51,574 bases of DNA from Cytophagales bacterium (GCA_013298215.1 JAAFKE010000024.1:1-51574); one strand, 5' to 3'. Counted from the stretch's first letter, positions 42,921 through 51,574 are shown. Notes: a model not told the origin generated them from the letters alone. Program-made: numbers and translations.

Positions 42921-45701
42921 TTACGCAAAAGATCGGGCAATCAAATCGGTTTGTTCGTCTTTGTGCCGCGCTGCAAAACCCGTCGAAGGCGACGCACTGG
43001 CTTTGCGCATGTAGGCTTTCATGGTGCGTGAAGCCGCAAACTCGCGCAACAAAAAGGTGTATGCGCCCATGTTGGCGGGTTCTTCTTGCACCCAGCAAAC
43101 CTCAACGCCTTTTTTGTATTTGGCGATCTCGGCCAACACTTGTTTCTCTGGAAAAGGATACAGTTGCTCGATGCGCACCACGGCCACGTCGTCGATTGGA
43201 CTTGCGCCTTCAATGGCATTGCCCTTGTCGTCTAAGCCTTGCTGGTTTTTAATGAGGTCAATCGCAATTTTGCCCGAGCAAAGCAGAACTTTTCGCACTT
43301 TTTTGGGACTTGTATACTGATCGGGTAGCACCTCACGGAAACCACCCTGCGTAAGCTCGGCAATGTTAGACACCACCAACTTGTCTCTCAACAACGACTT
43401 GGGGGTCATTACCACCAGCGGTTTTCTAAACTCCCAGGCCAACTGCCGCCGCAACAAATGAAAATAGTTGGCGGGCGATGTCACGTTGGCTACCACCAAA
43501 TTGTAGTCGGCGGCCAGTTGCAAAAAGCGTTCGGGGCGGGCGTTGGAGTGCTCGGGGCCTTGGCCTTCGTAGCCGTGTGGCAGCAGCATGACCAGGCCGT
43601 TTTGGCGCTGCCATTTGGTTTCGCCAGCGGCCACAAACTGGTCAATCATTACTTGGGCGCCGTTGGCAAAATCACCAAACTGGGCCTCCCAGATCACCAG
43701 AGTGCTGGGGTCGGCCATGGCGTAGCCGTATTCAAAACCCAACACGCCATACTCCGACAGCAGCGAGTTGTAGACCATAAACTTACCCTGCCCCGCTTCG
43801 ATGTGGTCTAAACTATTGTGCAGCGCATTGGTATCAACGTCGTGCAAAACCGACTGCCGGTGCGAGAAAGTACCGCGTTGCACATCTTGCCCACTCAGGC
43901 GCACGTTTCGTTTTTCGAGCAGCAGCGAGCCGTAGGCCAGTAGTTCGGCGGTTCCCCAGTTGATCTGGCCCGTTTCAAAAATCATTTTATGGCGGTCTTT
44001 CAGCAGCGTCTCAATCTGCTTGAGCATCTTAAAACCCTGGGGAGTGGCCACGAGCGCCCGCCCAATTTTTTGCAGTGTTTCCAAAGCAATCGCCGTCACC
44101 GGCGACCGATCAAAGTCCACTGGTTCGGCGCGCCTGAGCGACCGCCAGTCGCTTTCGAGGCGGGCGGGTTTGTAGGGTAGTTCTTTCTGTTTTACTTTGT
44201 CCAATCGGTCTTGCAACATTTGGCGTAGCTCGGCATCCATTTGTTTGGCCAATTCGCTGCTCACATCGCCCGCCGCAGTTAGTTCGGCGTTGTATATCTC
44301 GCGCGGGGTGGGGTGTTTTTCGATAAACTTGTACATGAGCGGCTGCGTAAATTTGGGCTCGTCGGCTTCGTTGTGGCCCCAGCGGCGGTAGCAAACCATG
44401 TCCACAAAAATGTCACGGTTAAACTTCTGCCTAAACTCCACCGCCACTTGCATACAATATACCACTGCTTCGGGGTCGTCGCCGTTTACGTGCAACACGG
44501 GCGCGTCCACAATTTTGGCCACGTCGGTGCAATAGATCGACGAGCGCGCGTCGTCGAAATCGGTCGTGAAACCGATTTGGTTGTTAATCACAAAATGGAT
44601 CGTCCCGCCCGTGTAGTAACCCTCCAAGTTAGACATCTGGGTCACTTCATACACAATGCCCTGCGCCGCCACGGCCGCGTCGCCGTGGATGAGCACTGGC
44701 AGCACCTTGTCGTAGTCGGAGTCGAACATAATATCGGCTCGCGCCCGAACCAGCCCCTCCACCACTGGATTAACGGCCTCCAAGTGCGACGGATTGGGAG
44801 CCAGTTTTAGGCCAATTTCTTTGCCGTTGGGAGTTTCTATTTTACTCGTAAAACCCATGTGGTACTTCACGTCGCCCTCGCCGAAGGTATCGCCCGCGTT
44901 AGCTCCCGCAAACTCGTTGAAAATATTTTCGTAGGTTTTTTGCATGATGTTGGCCAAAATATTGAGCCGTCCTCGGTGCGCCATGCCAATAACTACCTCC
45001 TCCACGCCCAGGTCGGCGGCGCGGTTTATCATGGCATCCATGGCGGGAATTGTGGTCTCGCCACCCTCGAGCGAGAAGCGTTTTTGCCCCAAGAACTTGG
45101 TGTGCAAAAAGTTCTCGAACACCACCGCCTCGTTCAATTTAGAAAGAATGTGTTTTTTTTCTTCGATCGACGGTTCAAAATACAGTGCCTCCTTTTCAAT
45201 TTTGTCGCGCAACCAGTTTTTGGTTTCGCGGTCGCGGATGTACAAATACTCGTAGCCAATGCGCCCAGTATATACCTTTTGGAGTGCCGTTACGATCTCG
45301 CGCAGCGTGGCAGGGCGGCCAAAAACCTCCGTGCCAGCGTTGAAAGTTGTATCCAAGTCTTTTTCGGTGAGCTTAAAATCGGCCAACTCGAGGCGTGCGT
45401 TGCGGTCTTTTCGGGTCCGAATTGGGTTGGTTTGTGCAAGCAAGTGGCCGCGCGATCGGTAGCCCCGAATGAGGTGTACTACTTCGAGTTCTTTGCTGGC
45501 GTGCAGCGAGTCTATCATGCCGCCCGCTGGCGCGTGGCCGTTTTGATGGCCGTTGGTAGGGTTGAACTTCTGAGAAAAATCAAAACCTTCAAAGAATTTT
45601 TGCCAGCCAACATCTACCGAACTCGCATCTTGTTGGTAAGAATCGTAAAGTTTTTCGATGTAGGTTGCCTCAGAGTTGGCAATGTATGAGAGTTTGTCCA
45701 T
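42921..45701 (-). CDS. sucA: 2-oxoglutarate dehydrogenase E1 component
   Basis: The protein has 926 residues from the ATG at 45701, giving the family start MDKLSYIANSEATYIEKLY; an earlier in-frame start adds nine residues only. It is the thiamine-diphosphate-dependent decarboxylase. Motifs include GMAHRGRLNILANI, HGDAAVAAQGIVYE, the GDDPEAVVYC loop, YRRWGHNEADEP, and in the C-terminal half EYGVLGFEYGYAM and LLPHGYEGQGPEHSNARPERFLQ (split here as LLPHGYEGQGPEHS). Its product is handed to SucB, encoded next. The E3 gene is not here. Confidence 0.97.
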   Translation of the reverse strand: MDKLSYIANSEATYIEKLYDSYQQDASSVDVGWQKFFEGFDFSQKFNPTNGHQNGHAPAGGMIDSLHASKELEVVHLIRGYRSRGHLLAQTNPIRTRKDRNARLELADFKLTEKDLDTTFNAGTEVFGRPATLREIVTALQKVYTGRIGYEYLYIRDRETKNWLRDKIEKEALYFEPSIEEKKHILSKLNEAVVFENFLHTKFLGQKRFSLEGGETTIPAMDAMINRAADLGVEEVVIGMAHRGRLNILANIMQKTYENIFNEFAGANAGDTFGEGDVKYHMGFTSKIETPNGKEIGLKLAPNPSHLEAVNPVVEGLVRARADIMFDSDYDKVLPVLIHGDAAVAAQGIVYEVTQMSNLEGYYTGGTIHFVINNQIGFTTDFDDARSSIYCTDVAKIVDAPVLHVNGDDPEAVVYCMQVAVEFRQKFNRDIFVDMVCYRRWGHNEADEPKFTQPLMYKFIEKHPTPREIYNAELTAAGDVSSELAKQMDAELRQMLQDRLDKVKQKELPYKPARLESDWRSLRRAEPVDFDRSPVTAIALETLQKIGRALVATPQGFKMLKQIETLLKDRHKMIFETGQINWGTAELLAYGSLLLEKRNVRLSGQDVQRGTFSHRQSVLHDVDTNALHNSLDHIEAGQGKFMVYNSLLSEYGVLGFEYGYAMADPSTLVIWEAQFGDFANGAQVMIDQFVAAGETKWQRQNGLVMLLPHGYEGQGPEHSNARPERFLQLAADYNLVVANVTSPANYFHLLRRQLAWEFRKPLVVMTPKSLLRDKLVVSNIAELTQGGFREVLPDQYTSPKKVRKVLLCSGKIAIDLIKNQQGLDDKGNAIEGASPIDDVAVVRIEQLYPFPEKQVLAEIAKYKKGVEVCWVQEEPANMGAYTFLLREFAASRTMKAYMRKASASPSTGFAARHKDEQTDLIARSFA

Positions 45702-45725
45702 TGATGATTGTAAATTTGTAACGCG

Positions 45726-45733
45726 CAAAAATA
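45726..45733 (-). promoter_or_regulatory. Candidate -7 box for sucA-sucB
   Basis: The minus strand reads TATTTTTG, an exact TAnnTTTG match 24 bp before the sucA ATG. A TTTG lies 23 bp further upstream, a little longer than the usual 19-21. Confidence 0.4.
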
Positions 45734-45948
45734 CAGAGAGTCAGCCGAATAACGCACAAAAAAAAGAGTTTTTCGCGCTGACAATGTGTGCGTGTATGAA
45801 GCAGAAAAAAACAAACTGAGCGCGTGGTAAAAAAATGGTAATCCGTACTCCAAACAAAAAAACTATCTTTACACCGTCAAAACATTGGGCGGCAACGCCG
45901 TAAAACAAAGCCAACAAAACAAACAACTACCCAAAGAAACGTCTGATT

Positions 45949-47292
45949 ATGAAAAAGATTCCCATTCTATTTACTGTTGTACTGCTGATCTCTTGCCGTT
46001 TTTTGGCGCAAACAGCCACCGCCCAATTGCAGTCTGGCCCCATGGTGGGCTATTCTGACATGCGCGAAGTACTGCTGTGGGCGCAAACCCAAAAACCAGC
46101 AAAAGTAAAATTTATGTTTTGGGAGCAGGGCAACGGCACCAAAAAAATGAGCAGCGACGAGGTAAACACCGACAAAAAAACGGCTTTCGTGGCGCGTATC
46201 ACCGTGGACGGCCTGTATCCTGGCAAAAAATACGACTACGAAGTTTGGATCGACAACAAAAAAGTGAACGTGGCCTACCCGCTCACTTTCCAAACCCAGG
46301 CACTTTGGCAGTACCGCACCGACCCGCCCGCCTTTAAATTCGCTTTTGGCAGCTGCGTTTACGTAGCCGACCAAGAATTTGACCGCCCAGGACGCTCCTA
46401 CGGCGGCGAAAACGAAATATTTACCGCCATTGCCGCCCAAAAGCCCGATTTTATGCTCTGGGGCGGCGACAACCTATACCTGAGAGAGGCCGATTGGAAC
46501 TCGCGCTCGGGGGTGCTCTACCGAAACACCCACACGCGCTCGCTGGCCGAAATGCAACCCCTCCTCGGCGCAGCCCACCACTATGCCATCTGGGACGACC
46601 ACGACTACGGCCCCAACGACTGCGACCGTGGCTACTGGGGCAAAAACTGGACTTCGGAGGCGTTTAGACTATTTTGGGGCAATCCGAATTATGCCTTTGC
46701 GGGGGCTTGCACGGGAACTTTCGAGTGGGCCGACGTACAGTTTTTCTTGTTGGACGACCGCTGGTTTCGTGCGCCGAACGACGACAAAACGGCGGGAAAA
46801 GACTATTTTGGAGCGCAGCAAATTCAGTGGCTTTTAGACAACCTCAAAACCAGCCGTGCGCCGTTTAAGTTTATCGTCACGGGCGGGCAGGTCATCAATC
46901 CCTCCGCCGTTTTTGAAAACTACGTTACCTTTGCCGACGAGCGCACCAAGTTTTTAAATGCCATCTCCGAAGCCAAAATACCTGGCGTGGTGTTTTTGAC
47001 CGGCGACCGCCACCACACGGTGGTCAATAAAATGGAGCGAGCGGGCTCTTATCCGTTGTACGACTTCACGATTTCGCCGATAACATCGGGGCCTGGCAAG
47101 CCCGTCAAAGAAGAAGAAAACAACGTGATTGTGGAGGGAACCTTGCTGCCCAACAAACGCAACTTTGCTACTTTCGATGTGTCTGGGCCGCGCACCGACC
47201 GCAGTTTGAAGGTAACAGTTTTTGATGCCAAAGGCACCGAAATCTGGAACAAAGAACTCAAAGCCAGTGCGCTGAAAGAACCCAAGCAGTAG
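45949..47292 (+). CDS. PhoD-like alkaline phosphatase/phosphodiesterase, secreted
   Basis: The protein has 447 residues with a signal peptide (about 25 residues, ending TATAQ). A fibronectin-like N-terminal domain (VGYSDMREVLLWAQTQKPAKV) is followed by the metallophosphatase core with FGSCVYV, WGGDNLYLRE, the metal-binding IWDDHDYGPND, FIVTGGQV and LTGDRHHT. PhoD-type enzymes are Ca/Fe phosphodiesterases that take phosphate from phospholipids or teichoic acids. A radical SAM gene starts 3 bp after its stop, so the two are co-transcribed. Confidence 0.92.
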   Translation: MKKIPILFTVVLLISCRFLAQTATAQLQSGPMVGYSDMREVLLWAQTQKPAKVKFMFWEQGNGTKKMSSDEVNTDKKTAFVARITVDGLYPGKKYDYEVWIDNKKVNVAYPLTFQTQALWQYRTDPPAFKFAFGSCVYVADQEFDRPGRSYGGENEIFTAIAAQKPDFMLWGGDNLYLREADWNSRSGVLYRNTHTRSLAEMQPLLGAAHHYAIWDDHDYGPNDCDRGYWGKNWTSEAFRLFWGNPNYAFAGACTGTFEWADVQFFLLDDRWFRAPNDDKTAGKDYFGAQQIQWLLDNLKTSRAPFKFIVTGGQVINPSAVFENYVTFADERTKFLNAISEAKIPGVVFLTGDRHHTVVNKMERAGSYPLYDFTISPITSGPGKPVKEEENNVIVEGTLLPNKRNFATFDVSGPRTDRSLKVTVFDAKGTEIWNKELKASALKEPKQ

Positions 47293-47295
47293 CCC

Positions 47296-48267
47296 ATGCG
47301 CCTGATCTCAGCCCCCGTTTTGTGCAATTACTACGTTACCTACCGCTGCAATGCCTCGTGTAGCTTTTGCGACATTTGGGAGAAACCTTCGCCCTACGTA
47401 ACGGTCGAAAACGCGCGGGACAATTTGCAAAACCTAAAAAAACTGGGCGTTAGAGTGGTCGATTTTACGGGCGGCGAACCCCTGCTGCACCGCCAATTAG
47501 ACCAGCTGCTGCGGCTGGCCAAAGATGCCGGGCTGATAACGACCGTGACCTCGAACGGGCTTCTGTACCCAAAGCAGGCCGAAAAACTGCGCGGCCTGGT
47601 CGATATGCTGCACTTTTCGTTAGACTCGCCCCTGCGCCACGAGCACGACGCGTCGCGCGGGGTGGCTTGTTTCGACAAAGTCATGGAGTCGATCCAGATT
47701 GCCACCAGCCTGGGCGAGCGCCCCGATGTATTGTTCACGGTGTTTGAACACAACGTGCATCAAATCCAACAAATGTGGGAAGAAATATGCCTGCCCAACA
47801 ACTTAGTACTGATTTTAAACCCAGTTTTTGAATATAATTCGGTCGGCGGGAGTTTGTCGGGCCAAGCCCTGGATAAACTCACTTGGTGGGGCAAACAAAA
47901 AAATGTGTACCTGAACGATGCTTTTGTACAACTGCGCATCGACGGCGGCAACCACACCGCCGCACCCGTTTGCAAAGCCGCCAGCACCACGCTGGTCATA
48001 TCGCCCGAAAACAAGCTGGTGCTGCCCTGCTACCATCTGGGTTTAGACCACCTACCCATAGAACCCAATTTGTACGAACTCTATAAATCAGAAAAAGTAC
48101 AAAAATTGGTGGCCCTCGAGGGCCGTCTGCCCGCCTGCGAGGGCTGCGCCATTAATTGTTATATGCAGCCCTCGTTTGCGGTTGAGATAAATAAATATTG
48201 GTGGAAAGCCCTGCCCAGCACCCTCAAATACAACTGGATGAAAGGTACCTGGAAACAGTTGGTGTGA
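47296..48267 (+). CDS. Radical SAM protein with C-terminal SPASM-like cysteines
   Basis: The protein has 323 residues. The [4Fe-4S] motif CNASCSFCDIW (CxxxCxxC) lies near residue 15, FTGGEPLLH is the glycine-rich SAM motif, and HFSLDSPLRHEHDASRG is a typical core strand. The C-terminal Cys cluster (VCKAAST, LPCYHLG, ACEGCAINCY) fits an extra iron-sulfur site as in SPASM/twitch enzymes. Substrate unknown. Adjacency to the phosphatase does not settle it. Its TGA stop overlaps the ATG of a 31-codon stub, suggesting a third gene once followed. Confidence 0.88.
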   Translation: MRLISAPVLCNYYVTYRCNASCSFCDIWEKPSPYVTVENARDNLQNLKKLGVRVVDFTGGEPLLHRQLDQLLRLAKDAGLITTVTSNGLLYPKQAEKLRGLVDMLHFSLDSPLRHEHDASRGVACFDKVMESIQIATSLGERPDVLFTVFEHNVHQIQQMWEEICLPNNLVLILNPVFEYNSVGGSLSGQALDKLTWWGKQKNVYLNDAFVQLRIDGGNHTAAPVCKAASTTLVISPENKLVLPCYHLGLDHLPIEPNLYELYKSEKVQKLVALEGRLPACEGCAINCYMQPSFAVEINKYWWKALPSTLKYNWMKGTWKQLV

Positions 48268-48362
48268 TGAAAACAATGCTAAAAGCGGCCCTCGAAGCTG
48301 TAATAATCTGCCATTTTACGGACGTTTCTACGGGACTTGGTCAAGAATTTAAGTACATTTAA
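48267..48362 (+). pseudogene. 31-codon stub overlapping the radical SAM stop, likely the 5' end of an interrupted gene
   Basis: TGATG joins the radical SAM stop to a new ATG, the layout of translationally coupled operon genes. The first codons (MKTMLKAALEAVIICHF) are GC-rich like the host, then the sequence turns AT-rich and a stop follows. This looks like a third operon gene cut by the incoming restriction-modification island; the join is near 48320-48360. Confidence 0.4.
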
Positions 48363-48386
48363 ACTCGGTATATCGACGGACAATAA

Positions 48387-48650
48387 ATGAGTAAAATAAT
48401 TTCAGATACAACTATAAAAAGGCGAGATTTTTGGGTTGAAGAAATCCGAAAGTTGAGTGGTAACTTTGGTAACGACACGGAGAAATTAGAAAAAGAGTTA
48501 GAAGCCGAAATCAAGAAAAATGGAATAGCTTCGCTTATTGACCATTTACGACTTTGTGGAAATATTCCTGAAAGTTACGGCCACGACACAAGCGAAGAAA
48601 ATACCGACTGCTCCATTTTAAGACTGCAGGGTACATCAAGCCAAATTTAA
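48387..48650 (+). CDS. Small protein at the head of the restriction-modification operon, possibly a truncated endonuclease
   Basis: The protein has 87 residues, charged and helical (RRDFWVEEIRKLSGNFGND, KLEKELEAEIKKNG), ending GNIPESYGHDTSEENTDCS and a short tail. It has no helix-turn-helix, so it is not a typical controller protein. The stretch GHDTSEE resembles, from memory, the N-terminal part of some type II endonucleases, which would go on well past this point; the abrupt end then suggests a deletion or shift. The codon use is AT-rich like the rest of the island, and the methyltransferase starts 5 bp later. Not assigned to a family. Confidence 0.5.
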   Translation: MSKIISDTTIKRRDFWVEEIRKLSGNFGNDTEKLEKELEAEIKKNGIASLIDHLRLCGNIPESYGHDTSEENTDCSILRLQGTSSQI

Positions 48651-48655
48651 TTACT

Positions 48656-49843
48656 ATGAAAGTATTAGACACATTTGCAGGTGCAGGCGGTTTTAGTTTG
48701 GGTTTCCACTTAACTGGACAATATGAAATTATTGGTGCAATAGAACACGACCAATGGGCTGCTGACACTTTTAAGTATAACCACCCTGAATCAACCGTAT
48801 TGGTTGGCGACATTCAAAAATATAGCGAAGGTTTTTTACTTGAGACATTTAAAGACAAACCTGATATTATTTTAGGCGGTCCACCTTGTCAAGGATTTTC
48901 AATAGCCAACAAAAAAGCAGGAGACCCTGCTGACCCAAGAAATTCTTTATTTAAAGAGTTTGTTCGACTGGGGAGGATTTTTGAACCCAAGATTATGATA
49001 ATGGAAAATGTACCTAATCTCATCAAAGCAAGAACACACGACAAAGAACTCGTAATTGATATAATTATTAAAGAACTTGAAAGCTTAGACTATTTTGTTT
49101 ACCATAAAATTTTAAGTGCAACAGATTATGGCGTTCCCCAAATAAGGAAACGACTTGTTGTTATTGCTTCAAAAGAAAAGTTGGACTCTCCGTTTCCCGA
49201 ACCAACTCATTCAGTTGATAATAAAGTAATGAATTTGTTTAATTTACACTTAAAACCCACCCCTACTTTATGGGACGCTATCTCAGACCTTCCACAAATT
49301 GGAGCAAGAGAAGGGGCAGAGGAAGTAAGTTATGAATTACCTGCAAAAAATTCTTTCCAAAAATATTTACGTGGACATTCTGACAAAGTCTATAATCACG
49401 TTGCCATGAAACACTCTAAAAGAATAGTTGAACGATTTGCTTCTATGAGTTGTGGCGATTCAATTTCAGATGTGCCAGACCACTTAAAACCAATTAAAAG
49501 AAATGGTAACGGAGAATTTTCAGAAAAACTATATGACCAAAATAATAGAAGAATGCACCCAAATGTACCTTGTCATACAATAGCTGCTTCTTTTTACGCA
49601 AATTTTGTTCACCCATTCATAAATAGGAATTTTACGCCGAGAGAAGGTGCAAGAATTCAAACCTTTCCTGACTGGTATGTTTTTCAAGGTAAGCCAACAG
49701 TTGTAAGTCATAAACTATTACAGCGTGAAGGTAGAGAGGAAGAAAAACACCTTTGCCAGTATAATCAAATTGGCAATGCTGTTCCACCATTTCTGGCAAG
49801 GGCAATTGCAGGAAACATCTTATCACAATTGACAATCAAATAA
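48656..49843 (+). CDS. DNA (cytosine-5-)-methyltransferase
   Basis: The protein has 395 residues and looks complete. Motif I is DTFAGAGGFSLGF, motif IV GGPPCQGFS with the catalytic cysteine, motif VI ENVPNL, motif VIII QIRKRLVVIA, and motif X QIGNAVPPFLARAIAGNI. The variable region between VIII and IX is about 140 residues and sets the target site, which cannot be read from sequence. It is AT-rich, unlike the host genes. It is part of a tight operon with the endonuclease (7 bp) and a second methyltransferase. Confidence 0.96.
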   Translation: MKVLDTFAGAGGFSLGFHLTGQYEIIGAIEHDQWAADTFKYNHPESTVLVGDIQKYSEGFLLETFKDKPDIILGGPPCQGFSIANKKAGDPADPRNSLFKEFVRLGRIFEPKIMIMENVPNLIKARTHDKELVIDIIIKELESLDYFVYHKILSATDYGVPQIRKRLVVIASKEKLDSPFPEPTHSVDNKVMNLFNLHLKPTPTLWDAISDLPQIGAREGAEEVSYELPAKNSFQKYLRGHSDKVYNHVAMKHSKRIVERFASMSCGDSISDVPDHLKPIKRNGNGEFSEKLYDQNNRRMHPNVPCHTIAASFYANFVHPFINRNFTPREGARIQTFPDWYVFQGKPTVVSHKLLQREGREEEKHLCQYNQIGNAVPPFLARAIAGNILSQLTIK

Positions 49844-49850
49844 GCGAAAT

Positions 49851-50720
49851 ATGTTTGTTCACGGAGACAATCTAAGGCAAAAAGAAACTCATAGAGATAA
49901 ATATATTGACCAGGAAGCAAAAATATTTCTTGCCGAAATTCGTGTAGAATACGATAAATGGAGTATTGCAAATGAAGCACTAAAAGGACCTTTTTCTACC
50001 ATTTCGGAGAGTGATTCTGAGATAATTAAACAGCGTGTTGAACTTTTCTCTGACTATAAAGAATTTATTGACCAACAGAAATATGCAGAGAAATTTGATT
50101 CTCGCTCTAACCTACATTCCTCAGTTTTAGAAGAATTTATTTTCTACTTATTTAGAGATTTGGTTTATGAGTTCTCTAAATCTGCAATATTAGGCAAAGC
50201 CCATACTTTTAAGGATATTTTTTTTCATTCCGCTTCTTATAAAGAAATGGTAACAAGACCTAACGTAAAAGTTGAAAAGAAAGACCATGACTTTATAATT
50301 GGGGTAAATATTCAGGTGCAGATGTATTGTGATGGTAGTCATGATTTAGAATCTCACAGTTGGCAAATTCCAGCAGTTGCTGTTGAATGTAAAACATATC
50401 TTGACAAAACAATGCTCGAAGGTGCTTCAACAGCAGCAGAGCAACTAAAAAATAGAAACCCAAATGCGATTTATATTGTAGTGGCAGAGTGGTTAAAACT
50501 TACAGAACAAGTGAACTTGAAAAAGTTTAAGGTTGACCAAATCTATGTTTTACGAAAACAAAAAAACACAGATAGAGAATATCGTTATGCCGACACTTAC
50601 AAGAAAAATCCAATATTTGAAGATGTTGTACAACACCTTTTTGACACAGTTCGTAACCACTTGACTACTGATTGGCAGGGAGGAATTAACTTTGGACTAC
50701 AAAAAGGATATTTGATGTAA
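49851..50720 (+). CDS. Restriction endonuclease, Bpu10I-like
   Basis: The protein has 289 residues. The N-terminus (KIFLAEIRVEYDKWSIANEAL) and the core VAVECKTYLDKTMLEGAST resemble the Bpu10I family as I recall it. ECK with an upstream Asp (KKDHDFIIG) and the following Lys-rich strand fit a PD-(D/E)xK nuclease site. Bpu10I itself is a two-subunit enzyme cutting an asymmetric site; here one such gene is seen, and a second subunit, if any, could lie past the window. All expected catalytic residues are present, so it may be active. It lies between two methyltransferases. Confidence 0.65.
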   Translation: MFVHGDNLRQKETHRDKYIDQEAKIFLAEIRVEYDKWSIANEALKGPFSTISESDSEIIKQRVELFSDYKEFIDQQKYAEKFDSRSNLHSSVLEEFIFYLFRDLVYEFSKSAILGKAHTFKDIFFHSASYKEMVTRPNVKVEKKDHDFIIGVNIQVQMYCDGSHDLESHSWQIPAVAVECKTYLDKTMLEGASTAAEQLKNRNPNAIYIVVAEWLKLTEQVNLKKFKVDQIYVLRKQKNTDREYRYADTYKKNPIFEDVVQHLFDTVRNHLTTDWQGGINFGLQKGYLM

Positions 50721-50724
50721 TTGC

Positions 50725-51468
50725 ATGAGTATAGACAATTACATAAACCAAATCATTGAAGGCAATTGCGTCGAAGTAATGAAACGTTTTGATGATGAAG
50801 TTATTGACCTGACAGTTACTTCGCCACCTTACGACAATTTACGCAATTACAAAGGCTTTGATTTTCCTTTTGAAGATGTAGCCAGAGAATTGTACCGAAT
50901 TACCAAACAAGGCGGTGTTGTTGTTTGGGTAGTGAACGATGCAACTATTGAAGGAAGCGAAACAGGAACAAGTTTTCACCAAGCCTTGTATTTCAGAGAA
51001 ATTGGCTTTAACCTTCACGACACAATGATTTTTCGTAAGACAAACCCAATTCCACAGATTTATAGAAAACGCTACAATAATGAATTTGAGTTTATGTTTG
51101 TTTTCAGCAAAGGAACTGTAAAAACCCACAAACCTTTAATGGTGGACTGTTTGCACGCAGGTTTAGAGTTGAACGGAACGACCTACAAAAACTTTTCAAA
51201 AAACGAACAGACGAGAGAGAAGTTGGCAAAACCAGTCAAAGACAAAAAAATAAAAGGGAACATTTGGGAGTATGTAGTGGGTAAAAAACAAGAAGACCAA
51301 GAAGCCAAAGGACACCCAGCACCATTTCCTTGCGAGTTGGTCAGAGATCACATAAAATCGTGGACAAATCAAGGCGACATCGTTTTTGACCCAATGAGTG
51401 GCAGTGGAACTACGGTAAGAGTCGCTTGCGAAATGGGTAGACAATACATTTGTCCTCCCTCCGAATAG
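50725..51468 (+). pseudogene. Site-specific N4-cytosine/N6-adenine DNA methyltransferase, C-terminus lost to an IS insertion
   Basis: 247 codons remain. Motif IV is TSPPYDN near residue 32, and the C-terminal FDPMSGSGTTVRVACEMGRQYI is motif I, as in beta-class amino-methyltransferases, which carry IV before I. In these enzymes motif I is followed by a conserved acidic residue (motif II) that binds SAM. Here the reading frame leaves the family right after GRQYI, adds five foreign residues (CPPSE) and stops. The change falls at 51451, where an IS3-like end begins. Activity is probably lost or much reduced. Confidence 0.8.
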
Positions 51469-51574
51469 CGTAACCATTTAAAATTGGAGAAAAAGTATTA
51501 ATTTCCCAAACTTTTAAACGGTAAAAAAATGAAGTCAAGTAAATTTAATGAAACGCAAATTGTTTCAATTTTGA
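51451..51574 (+). mobile_element. Left end of an IS3-family insertion sequence (continues past the window)
   Basis: The sequence from TGTCCTCCCTCC at 51451 breaks into the methyltransferase frame. It opens with TG, as IS3-family ends do, and 78 bp later begins a frame (MKSSKFNETQIVSIL) that is the standard OrfA start of IS3-family transposases. The right end and target duplication are not visible. Confidence 0.75.
51529..51574 (+). CDS. IS3-family transposase OrfA, N-terminal 15 codons
   Basis: The frame starts at the ATG at 51529. MKSSKFNETQIVSIL matches the first helix of the HTH in many IS3-family OrfA proteins (KxxKFTExQIVxxLK). It runs off the end of the window. Confidence 0.75.
   Translation, partial: MKSSKFNETQIVSIL

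Noticed and set aside
48656-51468. Idea that the island is a BREX, DISARM or other multi-gene defence system
   Set aside because: Only two methyltransferases, one nuclease and a small ORF are visible; no ATPase, helicase or phosphatase signature gene is present in the island.

Overview
The window looks like chromosome of a Bacteroidota bacterium, most likely of the order Cytophagales. The evidence is a CusA/CzcA efflux pump fused to a TolC-type channel, a carboxypeptidase-regulatory-like outer-membrane receptor, DUF2851, SdrD-B and CHU_C-like Ig modules, a 7TM-DISM histidine kinase, and several TAnnTTTG promoter boxes. The core sequence is about half GC. The genus cannot be told from sequence alone. 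No rRNA, tRNA or CRISPR array was seen.

Layout. 1-7218 (-) is the N-terminal part of a giant secreted surface protein; its C-terminus lies beyond base 1, and 3.8 kb of it is a 471-bp tandem repeat. 7219-9186 is AT-rich. It holds an AraC-family regulator bracketed by two inverted copies of a ~200-bp repeat with terminal inverted repeats (MITE-like); a third copy lies at 40.9-41.1 kb. 9187-18265 holds the metal efflux pump, a GT-C-like membrane protein, a GH20 hexosaminidase and a coiled-coil lipoprotein. 18262-23866 (-) holds polA and an M48 lipoprotein protease followed by a Ddl-like ATP-grasp ligase. 24212-28215 (+) holds atpA-atpG, a LolA-like secreted protein and ogt. 28212-32432 (-) is a tight run rsgA-mce-mtnN-SDR-DUF2851. 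32721-33573 (+) is nuoJ-nuoK. An RluA-family synthase and dprA are divergent around 34.4 kb, followed by an outer-membrane receptor (35.6-38.1 kb). 38171-40619 (-) is a two-component system with a NarL-box-like dyad upstream. 41372-45701 (-) is sucA-sucB. 45949-48267 (+) holds a PhoD-like phosphatase and a radical SAM protein.

From about 48.3 kb to the end the sequence becomes AT-rich. It is a restriction-modification island: a small ORF, an intact 5-methylcytosine methyltransferase, a Bpu10I-like endonuclease, and a second (N4/N6-type) methyltransferase. The last gene is cut off in its SAM-binding region by the left end of an IS3-family element that runs out of the window. At the left edge of the island, a 31-codon stub starting in overlap with the radical SAM stop codon suggests that a host gene was interrupted.

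The points most worth a second look are the three-copy MITE-like family and its link to the araC gene, the IS-truncated R-M operon, the signal peptide embedded in the efflux-channel fusion, the near-identical tandem Ig repeats, and the NarL-like dyad upstream of the sensor kinase operon. All domain calls are from reading the translations; no database search was run.
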